From Chitinophagaceae bacterium (GTDB taxonomy: Bacteria > Bacteroidota > Bacteroidia > Chitinophagales > Chitinophagaceae), in the NCBI GenBank assembly GCA_023957575.1, contig JAMLGU010000002.1:124001-188000 (forward strand): 64,000 nt of DNA, given 5' to 3'. Below, one piece after another: positions 17,015-26,675 of the stretch (its first letter is position 1; every line of letters begins with the position of its first letter). Made by a program: the position numbers and the translations under genes. The notes under the pieces are model-generated. The model worked only from the letters and a program-made list of their open reading frames with translations. It was not told the DNA's origin and ran no database searches.

Positions 17015-17371
17015 ATGAAAAACTATCTAATGCTGATTTTTTTAAGTCTTTTCTTCTTTGCAAATGTGAACTGCACAAAAGAGAATCCGGACTCAGGCAT
17101 ACCAGAATGTGTTCAGGAAAAGATAAAGCAATTGGAAAATGAAGGTGTAAGGAACCCTCCGGCAAGTATATGGCAGTATGATTACAAGGGACAAACTGTT
17201 TATTATGTACCTCCTTATTGTTGCGATTTTTATGGACTTCTGTATGACAGCAATTGCAATCTCATTTGCGCACCCGACGGCGGCTTAACCGGCAAAGGAG
17301 ATGGTAAGTGCAAAGATTTTTTCACTGAAAGCAAAAATGGAAAATTGATTTGGCAGGATAGCCGAAAATAA
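17015..17371 (+). CDS. DUF6970-type lipoprotein
   Basis: A 118-residue lipoprotein. The ATG at 17015 gives MKNYLMLIFLSLFFFANVNC with the lipid-anchored Cys at residue 20. The mature part has KQLENEG, then QYDYKGQTVYYVPPYCCDFYGLLYD and ICAPDGGLTGKGDGKCKDF (each given only in part), the pattern of DUF6970: a paired CC and a GGxTGxGDGxC turn. Four or more cysteines suggest a disulfide-bonded small domain. An upstream in-frame ATG at 16898 would overlap the previous gene and lacks a signal peptide, so it is rejected. Function unknown. Confidence 0.82.
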   Translation: MKNYLMLIFLSLFFFANVNCTKENPDSGIPECVQEKIKQLENEGVRNPPASIWQYDYKGQTVYYVPPYCCDFYGLLYDSNCNLICAPDGGLTGKGDGKCKDFFTESKNGKLIWQDSRK

Positions 17372-17383
17372 ATTGATTATAAA

Positions 17384-17412
17384 AAAGCCGGATGAAAAAT
17401 TCAACCGGCTTT
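17384..17412. terminator. Bidirectional terminator between convergent genes
   Basis: AAAGCCGG (17384-17391) and CCGGCTTT (17405-17412) form an 8-bp stem between the DUF6970 gene and the phosphorylase gene that ends at 17433 on the other strand. A-run on the left gives a T-run on the minus strand (17381-17386). Confidence 0.75.
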
Positions 17413-17432
17413 GTTGTAAAAATCAATTATAA

Positions 17433-19106
17433 TTATTTACCCTCATAAGGCGCATTGTATAATTTTTCGTAATACTCATGTGCCATACGGTTGCTTTCAA
17501 ACTGAAACCTTACATCTTGCATTCCATTTTTCATCAGCGTACGCCAGGTTGCATAATTTTCGTAATACAGCGGAAGGATTTCATTGGTGAGGATTTCGTA
17601 CAATTTATCAAGATCATATTGGTCCTGATCATGAACCGACATGTTGGCATAATCAGCTTTAGGTATTACAAAACCATTATGTCCATGATTGATAAACTCC
17701 GGAATCCATCCATCATCAGTAGAAAAGTTGATAGCGCCATTCATGGCTGCTGTCATACCGCTGGTACCCGATGCCTCGCGTGGTACACGTGGATTGTTTA
17801 ACCACACATCAGCCGCTTGCTTTAATCTTTTGGATAAAGTAAGTTCGTACCCAATCAATACTGCCGCATTCTTATACCCTTTTGATAAATGTACCAAAGC
17901 ATTAAACTCACTTATGGCAGGATGATCCATAGGATAAGGTTTGCCGGCCCAAATAATTTGTATTGGATACTTGGTATTTGTCATCAATTTATGAAATCTT
18001 TCCATATCTGAAGCAATCAAGCCAGCTCTTTTATATCCTGCAAATCTTCTTGCCCAAACAATAGTAAATACATCAGGATCGAAAAGTTTTCCTGTCTGGT
18101 CGGCCACAATTTCGAAGGTTCTTTTCTTCATCCATTTTTTTCTGTCGTCAAACCAGTAGTCATCACCCACTTCTTTAAACTTATACAATTGCTTGTCGGA
18201 CCAATATCGCCAGTTTTGAGCGTTGGTAATGGAAATGATTGGACAAATGTCATGATATTTACCCCACATTTCGCGCGACACCACACCGTGCAACTGAGAT
18301 ACGCCATTGGCTATTCTGGCAAATCTCAAAGCAGTGAGCGAGTGATTAAACTGATCGTCGAAATTTTGTGTCAGCAGTTTTACTTCATCCACACTTAGCC
18401 CGCAGAAATAGCTCATTTTATGACATAAATAGATATCATGCTTTTCATTTCCTGCTTCTTCGGGAGTGTGGGTTGTAAATACTAAACGCTTTCTTACTTC
18501 TTCAATATTTTTATTGAATTTTTTATATAGATAAAATGCAGAAGATACAGCGTGCGCTTCATTTAAATGATACACATCAGGATTAAACCCTAAAATGTCT
18601 ATCAGTTTGGCACCGCCAACACCTAACAGGATAAAAGCCGCTATTTTTGCTGCCACGTTTGCATCATACAAGCGGTGTGTAATAGCTTGCGATACATAAT
18701 CATTTTCGTGCAAATCGGTTGACAATAAAAACAGTGGAGCGGTTTTAAATGTTTCGGGATTCAGGTACATAACTTTTACCCAAACCGGATGCTCATGCAC
18801 CGTAACCTGAAATCTGATTCCGGTGTCTTCAAGAAAACTGTAAATTTTTTCATTCCAGGCCACATCTAATGTTTGATCCTGGTTGCGCTCCTGATCGTAA
18901 TAGCCGTATTTCCACAAAATTCCGATTCCTATCAAATTTTGTCTCAACTCATAAGCGCTTCTTAAATGAGAACCGGATAAAAATCCCAGGCCTCCACTAT
19001 AAATTTTTAACGGTTGGTGTACCGCAAATTCCATTGAGAAATAAGCTACTTTTTTCGAATAGTTGCCGTCAATTTCATACGGAACTTTAAAATTGTCAAA
19101 ACTCAT
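17433..19106 (-). CDS. glgP: Short-form alpha-glucan phosphorylase homologue (GT35), PLP lysine absent
   Basis: Predicted glycogen/maltodextrin phosphorylase of 557 residues when started at the second ATG (MSFDNFKVPYEIDG). The 17 residues before it are hydrophobic with no homology. Family marks are seen in order: YFSMEFAVHQPLKIYSGGLG near the N-terminus, HLNEAHAV, FTTHTPEEAGNEKHD, WARRFAGYKRAGLI and PREASGTSGM. In active phosphorylases this last motif is followed by the lysine that holds pyridoxal phosphate (GTSGMKA). Here the codon is ACA, Thr452 (bases 17751-17753). The loss may be a clade feature; whether the enzyme uses PLP is doubtful. It belongs to the glycogen region. A hairpin-bounded end separates it from the convergent lipoprotein gene. 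Confidence 0.85.
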   Translation of the reverse strand: MSFDNFKVPYEIDGNYSKKVAYFSMEFAVHQPLKIYSGGLGFLSGSHLRSAYELRQNLIGIGILWKYGYYDQERNQDQTLDVAWNEKIYSFLEDTGIRFQVTVHEHPVWVKVMYLNPETFKTAPLFLLSTDLHENDYVSQAITHRLYDANVAAKIAAFILLGVGGAKLIDILGFNPDVYHLNEAHAVSSAFYLYKKFNKNIEEVRKRLVFTTHTPEEAGNEKHDIYLCHKMSYFCGLSVDEVKLLTQNFDDQFNHSLTALRFARIANGVSQLHGVVSREMWGKYHDICPIISITNAQNWRYWSDKQLYKFKEVGDDYWFDDRKKWMKKRTFEIVADQTGKLFDPDVFTIVWARRFAGYKRAGLIASDMERFHKLMTNTKYPIQIIWAGKPYPMDHPAISEFNALVHLSKGYKNAAVLIGYELTLSKRLKQAADVWLNNPRVPREASGTSGMTAAMNGAINFSTDDGWIPEFINHGHNGFVIPKADYANMSVHDQDQYDLDKLYEILTNEILPLYYENYATWRTLMKNGMQDVRFQFESNRMAHEYYEKLYNAPYEGK

Positions 19107-19252
19107 ATTTATTGTTAATTTTTTTAAAAACCAGCAAATTAACAGAAAATATTGCAAATAGACCCGTTTAAAACGGATAAATATATCTTAGTTTTTCACT
19201 TGATAATAACAAATCACGATTTTAGGTACAAAACAAGGTAAAAATCAGCGAG

Positions 19253-21088
19253 TTATTTGTCTAAATATTCCTGAAAGATAAGTTGCTGAATTGCTTTTCC
19301 GGCATTGAAATCGGCATTGTCATTATTGCCTTCCTGCTCAATCACTTGTTCGCCCACATTGTCAAAAATGTAATATTTATCATTTTGCATTAATCCAAAA
19401 CCATCATTGAAACTAAAGTAAGCATGTGATGGCCGTTTTGTATTGGCCATATTAACGCCCCATTTAAAAGGATTATTATTAATGTCAAATGTTTTTACCA
19501 GCGTGGGCGCCAAATCTGTTTGAGAGCAAATATCATCAATAACGACTCCTTTATTTTTAACCAATCCTCCCAGCAGCAATGCAGGTATTTTAAAATCATC
19601 AGCCTTCCTGCCGGTTTGAGGTAAACGATGACCATGATCGGCACATATAATTATCAGTGTATTGTTCCACCAGTCCTTTGCCCGGCATTGTTCAACAAAT
19701 TGATAAACAACGCTGTCTGTATAATGCAATGAATTATAAAACTGCAATTCTTCTGTATTGCCTTCAATTACGGCAGGTGTTGGAGTTTCAAAGGGTTCGT
19801 GGCTGCTTAATGTAAGCCAGGTATAAAAAAACGGAGTAGATTCATCAGAAATATCTTTCAGCAATCGTTTCATTACCACGCCGTCATGGGCGCCCCACTT
19901 TGAGTTACGATCTGCTTCTTTAAAATCGTTTATTGATACAAAATTCTCATAATCACTATTAATCAGATAGCTCTTTATATTGGCAAACTCCAGTTCACCT
20001 CCATAATAAAAAGCCGGCCGATATCCAAAACCTTTAAGCACCTTGCTTAAAGAAGGAAGTTTTTCGGATTTTGAAGGCTCCTTAATGATGGAAGTAACCG
20101 GCTGGGCCGGAAAACCACTTAGCAATGCTACAAGCCCCTTGTCGGTTCTATCTCCTGAAGCATACATATTAGAAAAGTAAATACCTTCTTGTATCAACCT
20201 GTTTATTCCCGGCGTGATAGAAACTCCTCCTACCTGTTGGTTGAGCACCTTACTGGTCAAACTTTCCCAGATAATAAAAATAATATTTGGTAAGGAATTA
20301 GATTTCTTTTCAACCAGTTTTAAACTATCAGTACGCTGCTTATACATACTGTCGGTTATTCGCTTTGCATCTTCATAGGCAAAATAATTGTAGGGATTTT
20401 TAGTGAACTTTGCTCTATCGATTATTGTGAAAACAAAATTCCAGGGTGCATTTAATGAAGCCTGATTTAAAATATTGTTGTCAGAAAAATAAACACTGCT
20501 TTGGTTTAGCGGAGCGAGTTGCAATCCACCTCTTATCGGGATAATTAAAAAAGCAGTGAAGAGTAAAAATAGCAAAAAAGCAAAAAAGGTATTTTTAACC
20601 GGTTGAAATAACTTCTTACCGATAACAACTTTGTTTAATGCAATAATCAGAATACCAAAGAGTAAAATAAATGCGGTCAAAATTAAAAAAATCGGCTGGT
20701 TATATATTGATGCCCATACTTCTCTGAAATTGCTCAAATATTTAAAAACTGTTGCATCAAGCCGGAATCCCCAGGCCTTAAAAAGAAAATAATCACTGAT
20801 TAAAATTAATAAACTCAAAAATATAATAAGATAGCTGTAATATTTTATGATAAATATTTCATTGATTTTTGTAAAAAGTAAACCTATCAAAATTATTAAA
20901 ATAACAGGAATAAGAATATAGGATGACATAGAAATATCCATTCTTAGCCCATACCACAATGCGTTCATCTTACCTGCCCAACCGGCTTTTTCATCAATTT
21001 GAAACACCAGAAATATCATTCTTGCTATCTCAAAAAACAAAATCCAAAAAAGCCAGTATTTCAGTAAGAAATATAATCTCGACAACAT
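19253..21088 (-). CDS. LTA synthase-like membrane phosphatase/sulfatase-fold protein
   Basis: A 611-residue inner-membrane protein of the LtaS/alkaline phosphatase superfamily. Five hydrophobic segments span residues 1 to about 190, followed by a linker and a catalytic domain facing the periplasm. The metal/nucleophile region is IIFIIWESL, ASGDRTDKGLVALLSGFP (Thr near residue 315 is the nucleophile) and the C-terminal ICADHGHRLP. The fold transfers or removes phospho-alcohol groups such as phosphoglycerol or phosphoethanolamine. Gram-negative relatives modify lipid A or glycans, but which substrate applies here cannot be read. It lies downstream of the ROK/MFS pair, separated from it by a terminator. 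Confidence 0.88.
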   Translation of the reverse strand: MLSRLYFLLKYWLFWILFFEIARMIFLVFQIDEKAGWAGKMNALWYGLRMDISMSSYILIPVILIILIGLLFTKINEIFIIKYYSYLIIFLSLLILISDYFLFKAWGFRLDATVFKYLSNFREVWASIYNQPIFLILTAFILLFGILIIALNKVVIGKKLFQPVKNTFFAFLLFLLFTAFLIIPIRGGLQLAPLNQSSVYFSDNNILNQASLNAPWNFVFTIIDRAKFTKNPYNYFAYEDAKRITDSMYKQRTDSLKLVEKKSNSLPNIIFIIWESLTSKVLNQQVGGVSITPGINRLIQEGIYFSNMYASGDRTDKGLVALLSGFPAQPVTSIIKEPSKSEKLPSLSKVLKGFGYRPAFYYGGELEFANIKSYLINSDYENFVSINDFKEADRNSKWGAHDGVVMKRLLKDISDESTPFFYTWLTLSSHEPFETPTPAVIEGNTEELQFYNSLHYTDSVVYQFVEQCRAKDWWNNTLIIICADHGHRLPQTGRKADDFKIPALLLGGLVKNKGVVIDDICSQTDLAPTLVKTFDINNNPFKWGVNMANTKRPSHAYFSFNDGFGLMQNDKYYIFDNVGEQVIEQEGNNDNADFNAGKAIQQLIFQEYLDK

Positions 21089-21131
21089 CTGTAAAAATTG
21101 ATAAAGTAAAGACGCAAATGTATTAATAAAA

Positions 21132-21154
21132 AAAGCAGGGACTATCCCTGCTTT
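21132..21154 (-). terminator. Terminator of the sugar carrier/ROK kinase operon
   Basis: A ten-base perfect inverted repeat, AAAGCAGGGA (21132-21141) and TCCCTGCTTT (21145-21154), with a 3-nt loop. On the minus strand it is followed by seven T. It lies 25 bp after the ROK stop. Confidence 0.85.
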
Positions 21155-21178
21155 GAAAAAATATATGGAACCCCCTTT

Positions 21179-22150
21179 TTATAACTCCCAACCAAGAGCG
21201 CTGGCGCCCAAAATGGCTGCATCAGATTCTTTTAACTCGGAGAAAATCACTTTCACCTTACCCTTCCAGATCGAAAGCAGGTTTTCTTCCATACTTTCAA
21301 CCACAGGTTTCAAAATCAGGTCGCCGGCCTTTGTAAGCCCACCAAAGAGAATAATTGCTTCGGGAGCGCTGAATGCAACAAAATCAGCCATGGCTTCACC
21401 CAATATTTTTCCGGTTATCTGGAAAACATCTTTAGCCAATTCATCATTCTGCATTGCTGCATCAAATACATCTTTGGAAGTAATATTTTCCGGAGAAATA
21501 TTGCGCAAAACACTCGGTCTGTCAGAGTCTTGCAGAAACTCACGCGCTGTGCGTGCCACACCTGTAGCCGAAGTATAAGTTTCAAGGCACCCTTTACGGC
21601 CGCATCCACACACTCGCCCGTTTTCACCTCTTACAATAATGGTATGTCCTAATTCTCCAGCAAAGCCATCATGACCATATACAATTTTTCCGTCTATTAC
21701 AATACCACTGCCCACACCTGTACCAAGGGTAATCATTATGAAATCTTTCATCCCTTTAGCTGCGCCATAGGTCATCTCTCCCACTGCAGCAGCATTGGCA
21801 TCATTTGTAATTGCTGCGGGAACGCCAAATGTGTCAGAGAGCATTTTAGCAAAAGGTACCACACCTTTCCACGGCAGGTTTGGCGCAAACTCTATGTTAC
21901 CTGTATAATAATTCCCATTGGGGCAACCGGCGCCAATCGCTTTTATCTTTTTTATCCCCCCTACTCCGTTAATTAGTACATTTAAACCAGATTTTAACTC
22001 CTCCATGTATCCGTTAATATCCGGATTGCTGGTTTTAATTCCTCCTTGCGAAAGAACATTACCGCGTGCATCTACAATACCAAACTTGGTATTGGTGCCC
22101 CCCATATCAATTCCTATCACATATTGTTTGGGCTGTTCTGTTCCACTCAT
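21179..22150 (-). CDS. ROK family sugar kinase (probable glucokinase)
   Basis: ROK (repressor/ORF/kinase) protein of 323 residues without an N-terminal DNA-binding domain, so it is a kinase rather than a repressor. The ATP phosphate-binding loop is GIDMGGTNTKFGI near residues 13-25. The catalytic Asp is in TNDANAAAVGE. The zinc-binding ROK motif is CGCGRKGCLETYTSATG. It would phosphorylate glucose or a related hexose. It is 40 bp downstream of an MFS sugar carrier gene, so uptake and phosphorylation of the same sugar are coupled. Glucose is the best guess given the glycogen genes nearby. Confidence 0.9.
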   Translation of the reverse strand: MSGTEQPKQYVIGIDMGGTNTKFGIVDARGNVLSQGGIKTSNPDINGYMEELKSGLNVLINGVGGIKKIKAIGAGCPNGNYYTGNIEFAPNLPWKGVVPFAKMLSDTFGVPAAITNDANAAAVGEMTYGAAKGMKDFIMITLGTGVGSGIVIDGKIVYGHDGFAGELGHTIIVRGENGRVCGCGRKGCLETYTSATGVARTAREFLQDSDRPSVLRNISPENITSKDVFDAAMQNDELAKDVFQITGKILGEAMADFVAFSAPEAIILFGGLTKAGDLILKPVVESMEENLLSIWKGKVKVIFSELKESDAAILGASALGWEL

Positions 22151-22190
22151 GATTCTTTATTTTTAAATTTGATTAAATGAAATTCAATTA

Positions 22191-23552
22191 TCAGATTACA
22201 TCTTTTGCATCTTCACCGGCCGATATATTATCATCAGTTGTCATTACACCCACAGGTATATCAGTATTCACATTTTTGCTGCCAACCAGTGCATAATACA
22301 AAAGATATGCCATACAAACCACAATTACCCAATAACTGGGGATATAGCCTGCTATATCAGATACCTGACCCTGAATCCAGGGAACAATTCCTCCACCACA
22401 AACCATCACCATAAAAATACCGGAGGCCATTTTGATATATTTACCAAGACCTTCAACCGCCAAATTAAAAATGCCACCCCACATGATAGAAGTACACAAT
22501 CCGCACAATACCAAAAGCATCATACTCACCGGCACTTCGGCCATACCAAAGGATAATGAGCCGCCTTCTGACTTAAACACCGGCATATTGACAATGGAGC
22601 TTATAGGATACAAAATGGCTGCTATTACAAACACCAAACCCAGTCCTGAAGCAAAGACCAGCATTGCTTTACTGGAAACTTTAGCCCCAATAGAAGCTCC
22701 CACTAATCTGCCTATCAACATCAGGAACCAATAGGTGCCTACTACCGAACCCGCTATAGTGGTGCCTATACCAAGCCCTCCTTTATCGGTAGATTGCGTC
22801 ATAAACAGGTTAATGAAATTGGGGATACCTACTTCTACACCCACATAAATGAAGATACCTACCGCACCCAAAACAAAGTGTCTAAAAGAAAGTGCGCTAT
22901 GTTTATCTTTAACACCTGTTTTAGCCGCAACATCAACTTCTGCATGTGGCTCAGGAATATGAACTAAATATAAAACAAAAAATACCAAAGCAAAAATTCC
23001 CATTGCAATTAACAAAGCAGGGCTTGCGTCTTTAATGGTAGGACTGGTTGTATTTCCAATTAAATATCCAACCAAAACCGGAACAATTGTAGCATTTAAT
23101 GAATTAAAAGTACCGCCAACCTGAATCAGCTGGTTACCTTTCTTACCTTCACCACCAAGCGTATTCAGCATGGGGTTTACAACTGCATTCAGCATACACA
23201 TTGAAAAACCTGCTACAAAAGCGCCGGCCAAATAGATTGCAAAGCTGCCTGCCGCACCCGACATATATTGAATGGCTACACCAACAAAACCCACAATAAT
23301 AGCTAATAAAGCCGTTTTCTTATACCCTATTTTTCTTAATAATAACCCTGATGGGATACCCATAAAAGCATAAGCGATAAAATTGGCAAAGGTTCCTAAT
23401 TGGGACATAGCATCAGATGCCTTAAACTGATCCTTCATAATTACGCCAAAGGGGCCGCCAAGACCCGTAACAAAAGAGATCATACCAAAAAGAATGATCA
23501 TCATAATAATTGGCAAAGTGTAATTTTTGTTTGTTCCTGCTGTAGTAGTCAT
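22191..23552 (-). CDS. MFS sugar transporter (FucP/glucose-galactose type)
   Basis: A 453-residue inner-membrane carrier with 12 membrane helices. The N-terminal segment GMISFVTGLGGPFGVIMKDQF and the later NAVVNPMLNTLGG belong to the FHS (FucP/GluP) group of the major facilitator superfamily, which carries glucose, galactose or fucose by proton symport. It heads an operon with the ROK kinase. The divergent gene is glgA, so glucose entry, phosphorylation and glycogen synthesis share one region. The sugar specificity is inferred from context. Confidence 0.9.
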   Translation of the reverse strand: MTTTAGTNKNYTLPIIMMIILFGMISFVTGLGGPFGVIMKDQFKASDAMSQLGTFANFIAYAFMGIPSGLLLRKIGYKKTALLAIIVGFVGVAIQYMSGAAGSFAIYLAGAFVAGFSMCMLNAVVNPMLNTLGGEGKKGNQLIQVGGTFNSLNATIVPVLVGYLIGNTTSPTIKDASPALLIAMGIFALVFFVLYLVHIPEPHAEVDVAAKTGVKDKHSALSFRHFVLGAVGIFIYVGVEVGIPNFINLFMTQSTDKGGLGIGTTIAGSVVGTYWFLMLIGRLVGASIGAKVSSKAMLVFASGLGLVFVIAAILYPISSIVNMPVFKSEGGSLSFGMAEVPVSMMLLVLCGLCTSIMWGGIFNLAVEGLGKYIKMASGIFMVMVCGGGIVPWIQGQVSDIAGYIPSYWVIVVCMAYLLYYALVGSKNVNTDIPVGVMTTDDNISAGEDAKDVI

Positions 23553-23844
23553 TTTTTAATATTTGTTGTTAATAAATACGAATTTGAAAAATTTATAGGC
23601 AAATTAGTTCTTCTGCATTGCTTGAAACAATCATTATCATAACAATAATTATAAAAGCAAATGTAAAAATTATTAGCACATATCATTCATTTTACATAAA
23701 AAAAAGTCAATCGTTTGCGCAAGATTCTAAAAAAACATGAGATTTATCATTTTCAGAAAAAAAAAACTTTGTTTAAAATAATACTTTGTTTTGTAAATAT
23801 ATATATAACCATTAATTTTAAGCCGAACTAAAAAACATAAGCTG
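23553..23844. promoter_or_regulatory. Divergent regulatory region between the sugar carrier and glgA
   Basis: 292 bp of AT-rich DNA between two start codons. On the minus strand a TAATTTG lies near 23607-23613 as a possible -7 box for the carrier. On the plus side TACTTTG (23783-23789) followed by TTTTG precedes glgA by about 55 bp but fits the consensus only partly. No copy of the TGTGTA-N5-TACACA palindrome is present. Confidence 0.35.
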
Positions 23845-25266
23845 ATGGAAATCATTCATATTTCTGCCGAGTGTTACCCTATGGCCAAAGCGGGAGGGCT
23901 CGGTGATGTAGTAGGTGCTTTGCCAAAATACCAGAACAAACTGGGGCATATTGCTAAGGTAGTGATGCCCATGTACCGAACTAAATTCTTATACGAAAAC
24001 GAATGGGAGTTGGTGCATGAGGGCGGACAAGTGCTCAATTCAAACTGGTTTAAATACAGTGTCATTAAGGAAAAGACCAATAAATTAGGTTTTGACCTGT
24101 ATCTGGTAGATATTAATAATCTTCTGGACAGGGAAAAAATTTATGGTTATAATGACGACACCGAAAGATTTGTTTCTTTTCAACTGGCAGTATGCGACTG
24201 GCTCAGTCACTGGCAGCACAAACCCAATATTGTTCATTGCCACGACCATCAGGCAGGCTTAGTACCCTTCTTTATGAAGCATTGCCATGCTTTCAGATAT
24301 CAATTGGCAGATGTGCGTACCGTGTTTACAATCCACAACGGGCAATATCAGGGTCAATTTGGTTGGGATAAATATTATTTTATTCCAGCGTATGATACCT
24401 GGAACTGGGGATATCTTGACTGGAACAATGCTATTAACCCAATGGCATCAGCCGTGAAATGTGCATGGAAAGTAACAACCGTTAGTCCAAGCTACATGGA
24501 AGAACTCAGACACAGCGCCAGAGGATTAGAAGCCATTTTTGAATATGAGCGTGGTAAATGCAGCGGTATCATCAATGGAATTGACGTAGATGTCTGGAAT
24601 CCGGAAACAGATAATTATCTCGTTGAAAAATTTAATAAAGAAAATGTAGCCGAAGGCAAACAGAAAAACAAAGAAAATCTGGCTTCGCAATTCGGACTTG
24701 ATCCTAACAAACCGCTGATCAGTTTCATAGGCAGGCTTGTGGATGAAAAAGCAGCCGATATTTTGCCGGAAGCAATCAGCCAGTCAATTTATCAATATGG
24801 AGGCAAGGCCAATTTTCTCATTCTTGGCTCCGGCGACCCCCATGTTGAAAGCCAGTTAGCTTCCATGAACGGGCAGTTCAAAGGATACTATAATAGTTAT
24901 ATAGGATATAGCGAACCTTTGAGCCACATAATATACGCCGGCAGCGACTTTTTGCTAATGCCAAGCCGTGTAGAACCTTGCGGGCTTAATCAGTTATATG
25001 CCTTGAGGTATGGCACTGTGCCAATGGTAAGAAATATTGGAGGATTGAAAGACACAGTGGTTGATTTTGGAAACGAAAACGGGTATGGAATCAAGATGGA
25101 GCAATCATCGGTTTGGGATATTGTATATTCAACCGGAAGAGCAATAGATCTTTTCTACAATCAAAAAGACCGCCTTGATGAAATGCGCAAATATATGATG
25201 GATATTGATAATAGCTGGGATTCCTCAGCACAACATTATCTTGATTTATATCAGTCAATACTGTAA
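23845..25266 (+). CDS. glgA: Glycogen (starch) synthase, GT5
   Basis: Cytoplasmic GT5 enzyme of 473 residues that adds glucose from ADP-glucose to glycogen. The ADP-glucose binding loop is near the N-terminus (KAGGLGDVVGALPK). The active-site region in the C-terminal GT-B domain contains SRVEPCGLNQLYALRYGTVPMVRNIGGLKDTV (here only SRVEPCGLNQ is cited, near residue 373). It lies 47 bp upstream of glgC, which makes its substrate. Length and motif order match bacterial synthases. Divergent from the sugar carrier. Confidence 0.96.
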   Translation: MEIIHISAECYPMAKAGGLGDVVGALPKYQNKLGHIAKVVMPMYRTKFLYENEWELVHEGGQVLNSNWFKYSVIKEKTNKLGFDLYLVDINNLLDREKIYGYNDDTERFVSFQLAVCDWLSHWQHKPNIVHCHDHQAGLVPFFMKHCHAFRYQLADVRTVFTIHNGQYQGQFGWDKYYFIPAYDTWNWGYLDWNNAINPMASAVKCAWKVTTVSPSYMEELRHSARGLEAIFEYERGKCSGIINGIDVDVWNPETDNYLVEKFNKENVAEGKQKNKENLASQFGLDPNKPLISFIGRLVDEKAADILPEAISQSIYQYGGKANFLILGSGDPHVESQLASMNGQFKGYYNSYIGYSEPLSHIIYAGSDFLLMPSRVEPCGLNQLYALRYGTVPMVRNIGGLKDTVVDFGNENGYGIKMEQSSVWDIVYSTGRAIDLFYNQKDRLDEMRKYMMDIDNSWDSSAQHYLDLYQSIL

Positions 25267-25313
25267 CTTTAATGATTAATAATTAATATTTTTTTTCACA
25301 TAAACCAACTACC

Positions 25314-26594
25314 ATGTCAATTAATAATGAAATCTTAGCAATTATTCTTGGCGGTGGAGCAGGAACAAGACTGGCTCCTCTTACCAGTACCCGATCAAAA
25401 CCGGCTGTACCCATTGCAGGTAAATACAGATTAGTAGATATTCCCATTTCTAATTGTATGAACTCAGGGATCAATCGTATGTTTGTGCTTACCCAGTTCA
25501 ACTCGGCTTCGCTGAACCGACACATTAAAAACACGTACAACTTCAGTATTTTCAGCAAAGCGTTTGTGGACATTCTTGCTGCAGAGCAAACTCCCGAGAG
25601 TTCTTTTTGGTTTCAGGGTACTGCAGATGCGGTAAGGCAAAGCCTACGCCACGTTCAACCATTTGACAGCGACTACATTCTGATTCTTTCGGGCGACCAG
25701 CTATATCAGATGGACTTTGAGCAAATGCTAAAAAAGCACAAAGATGCCGGCGCCGATTTAACTATTGCTACCATCCCTGTTGCCGAAAGAGAAGCGCCTG
25801 AATTTGGTATTCTAAAATCGGATGAAAACAGTAGAATTACTTCATTTATAGAAAAACCTAAAAAAGAACTACTTCCCGACTGGGTAAGCGATACCGGAGA
25901 AGCCATGCAGCAAAAGGGCAGAAACTATCTGGCATCTATGGGTATTTATATATTTAATCGAGACTTGCTTTATGATTTATTATTTAATATCTACCCTGAA
26001 TCCAAAGATTTTGGAAAAGAAATTATCCCTTCTTCAATAAATAATTATACGGTTGCCAGCTATCAATACGAAGGTTACTGGACCGATATCGGAAACATTT
26101 ATTCTTTCTTTGAGGCCAATCTGGAATTGACTTCCGATATACCGGAATTTAACTTATTCGACTATAGCCAAACCATTTACACCAGACCAAGAATGTTGCC
26201 TCCATCAAAAGTAAGTGGTTCAACACTTGAAAAGGCGCTTATTTCCGACGGTTGCATCATACATGCTTCACGCATTGAAAACAGTGTAATAGGCGTAAGG
26301 TCAAGAATAGGATATGGCACCAATATTACCAGTACTTATATCATGGGGGCTGATTTTTATGAAACTTTGGAAGAAATAAATCAGGCGCAGTCAAAAAATA
26401 TTCCACTGATTGGTATCGGCGCAAGGTGTAATCTTCGTAATTGTATCATTGATAAAAACTGTCGTATAGGAGATGATGTAAGACTCAATGGCGGACCACA
26501 CCTGGAACCTACAGACAATGAACTATATACTGTGAAAGACGGAATTATAGTAGTGAAAAAAGGAGCAGTACTACCCAATGGATTCACGGTTTAA
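25314..26594 (+). CDS. glgC: Glucose-1-phosphate adenylyltransferase (ADP-glucose pyrophosphorylase)
   Basis: A 426-residue enzyme that makes ADP-glucose from ATP and glucose 1-phosphate, the committed step of glycogen synthesis. The nucleotidyl-transferase motif is GGGAGTRLAPLT with SKPAVPIAGKYRLVDIPISN next (start of the N-terminal domain). Another conserved motif, ILSGDQLYQMDFEQM, is near residue 122, and FWFQGTADAVRQ near 98. The C-terminal half is a left-handed beta-helix with hexapeptide turns, used for allosteric control by phosphorylated sugars. It forms a two-gene unit with glgA and ends in a strong terminator. Confidence 0.96.
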   Translation: MSINNEILAIILGGGAGTRLAPLTSTRSKPAVPIAGKYRLVDIPISNCMNSGINRMFVLTQFNSASLNRHIKNTYNFSIFSKAFVDILAAEQTPESSFWFQGTADAVRQSLRHVQPFDSDYILILSGDQLYQMDFEQMLKKHKDAGADLTIATIPVAEREAPEFGILKSDENSRITSFIEKPKKELLPDWVSDTGEAMQQKGRNYLASMGIYIFNRDLLYDLLFNIYPESKDFGKEIIPSSINNYTVASYQYEGYWTDIGNIYSFFEANLELTSDIPEFNLFDYSQTIYTRPRMLPPSKVSGSTLEKALISDGCIIHASRIENSVIGVRSRIGYGTNITSTYIMGADFYETLEEINQAQSKNIPLIGIGARCNLRNCIIDKNCRIGDDVRLNGGPHLEPTDNELYTVKDGIIVVKKGAVLPNGFTV

Positions 26595-26607
26595 TTGATT
26601 CAAAATA

Positions 26608-26639
26608 AAAACCGATGGTTTTCATCGGTTTTTTTTTTG
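26608..26639 (+). terminator. Intrinsic terminator of glgA-glgC
   Basis: A stem of AAAACCGATG (26608-26617) and CATCGGTTTT (26623-26632) with a GTTTT loop, then a T run to 26639. It starts 13 bp after the glgC stop. Confidence 0.88.
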
Positions 26640-26652
26640 TTCACAAATTTAA

Positions 26653-26669
26653 TGTGTAATTAATACACA
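26653..26669. promoter_or_regulatory. Second TGTGTA-N5-TACACA operator, before the SLC45-like carrier
   Basis: TGTGTA (26653-26658) and TACACA (26664-26669) separated by ATTAA. Same core and same spacing as the perfect palindrome before malQ. It covers the -33 to -13 region of the promoter whose -7 box is at 26676-26683, a position expected for a repressor. The regulator is not in the window. Confidence 0.65.
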
Positions 26670-26675
26670 ATACCA

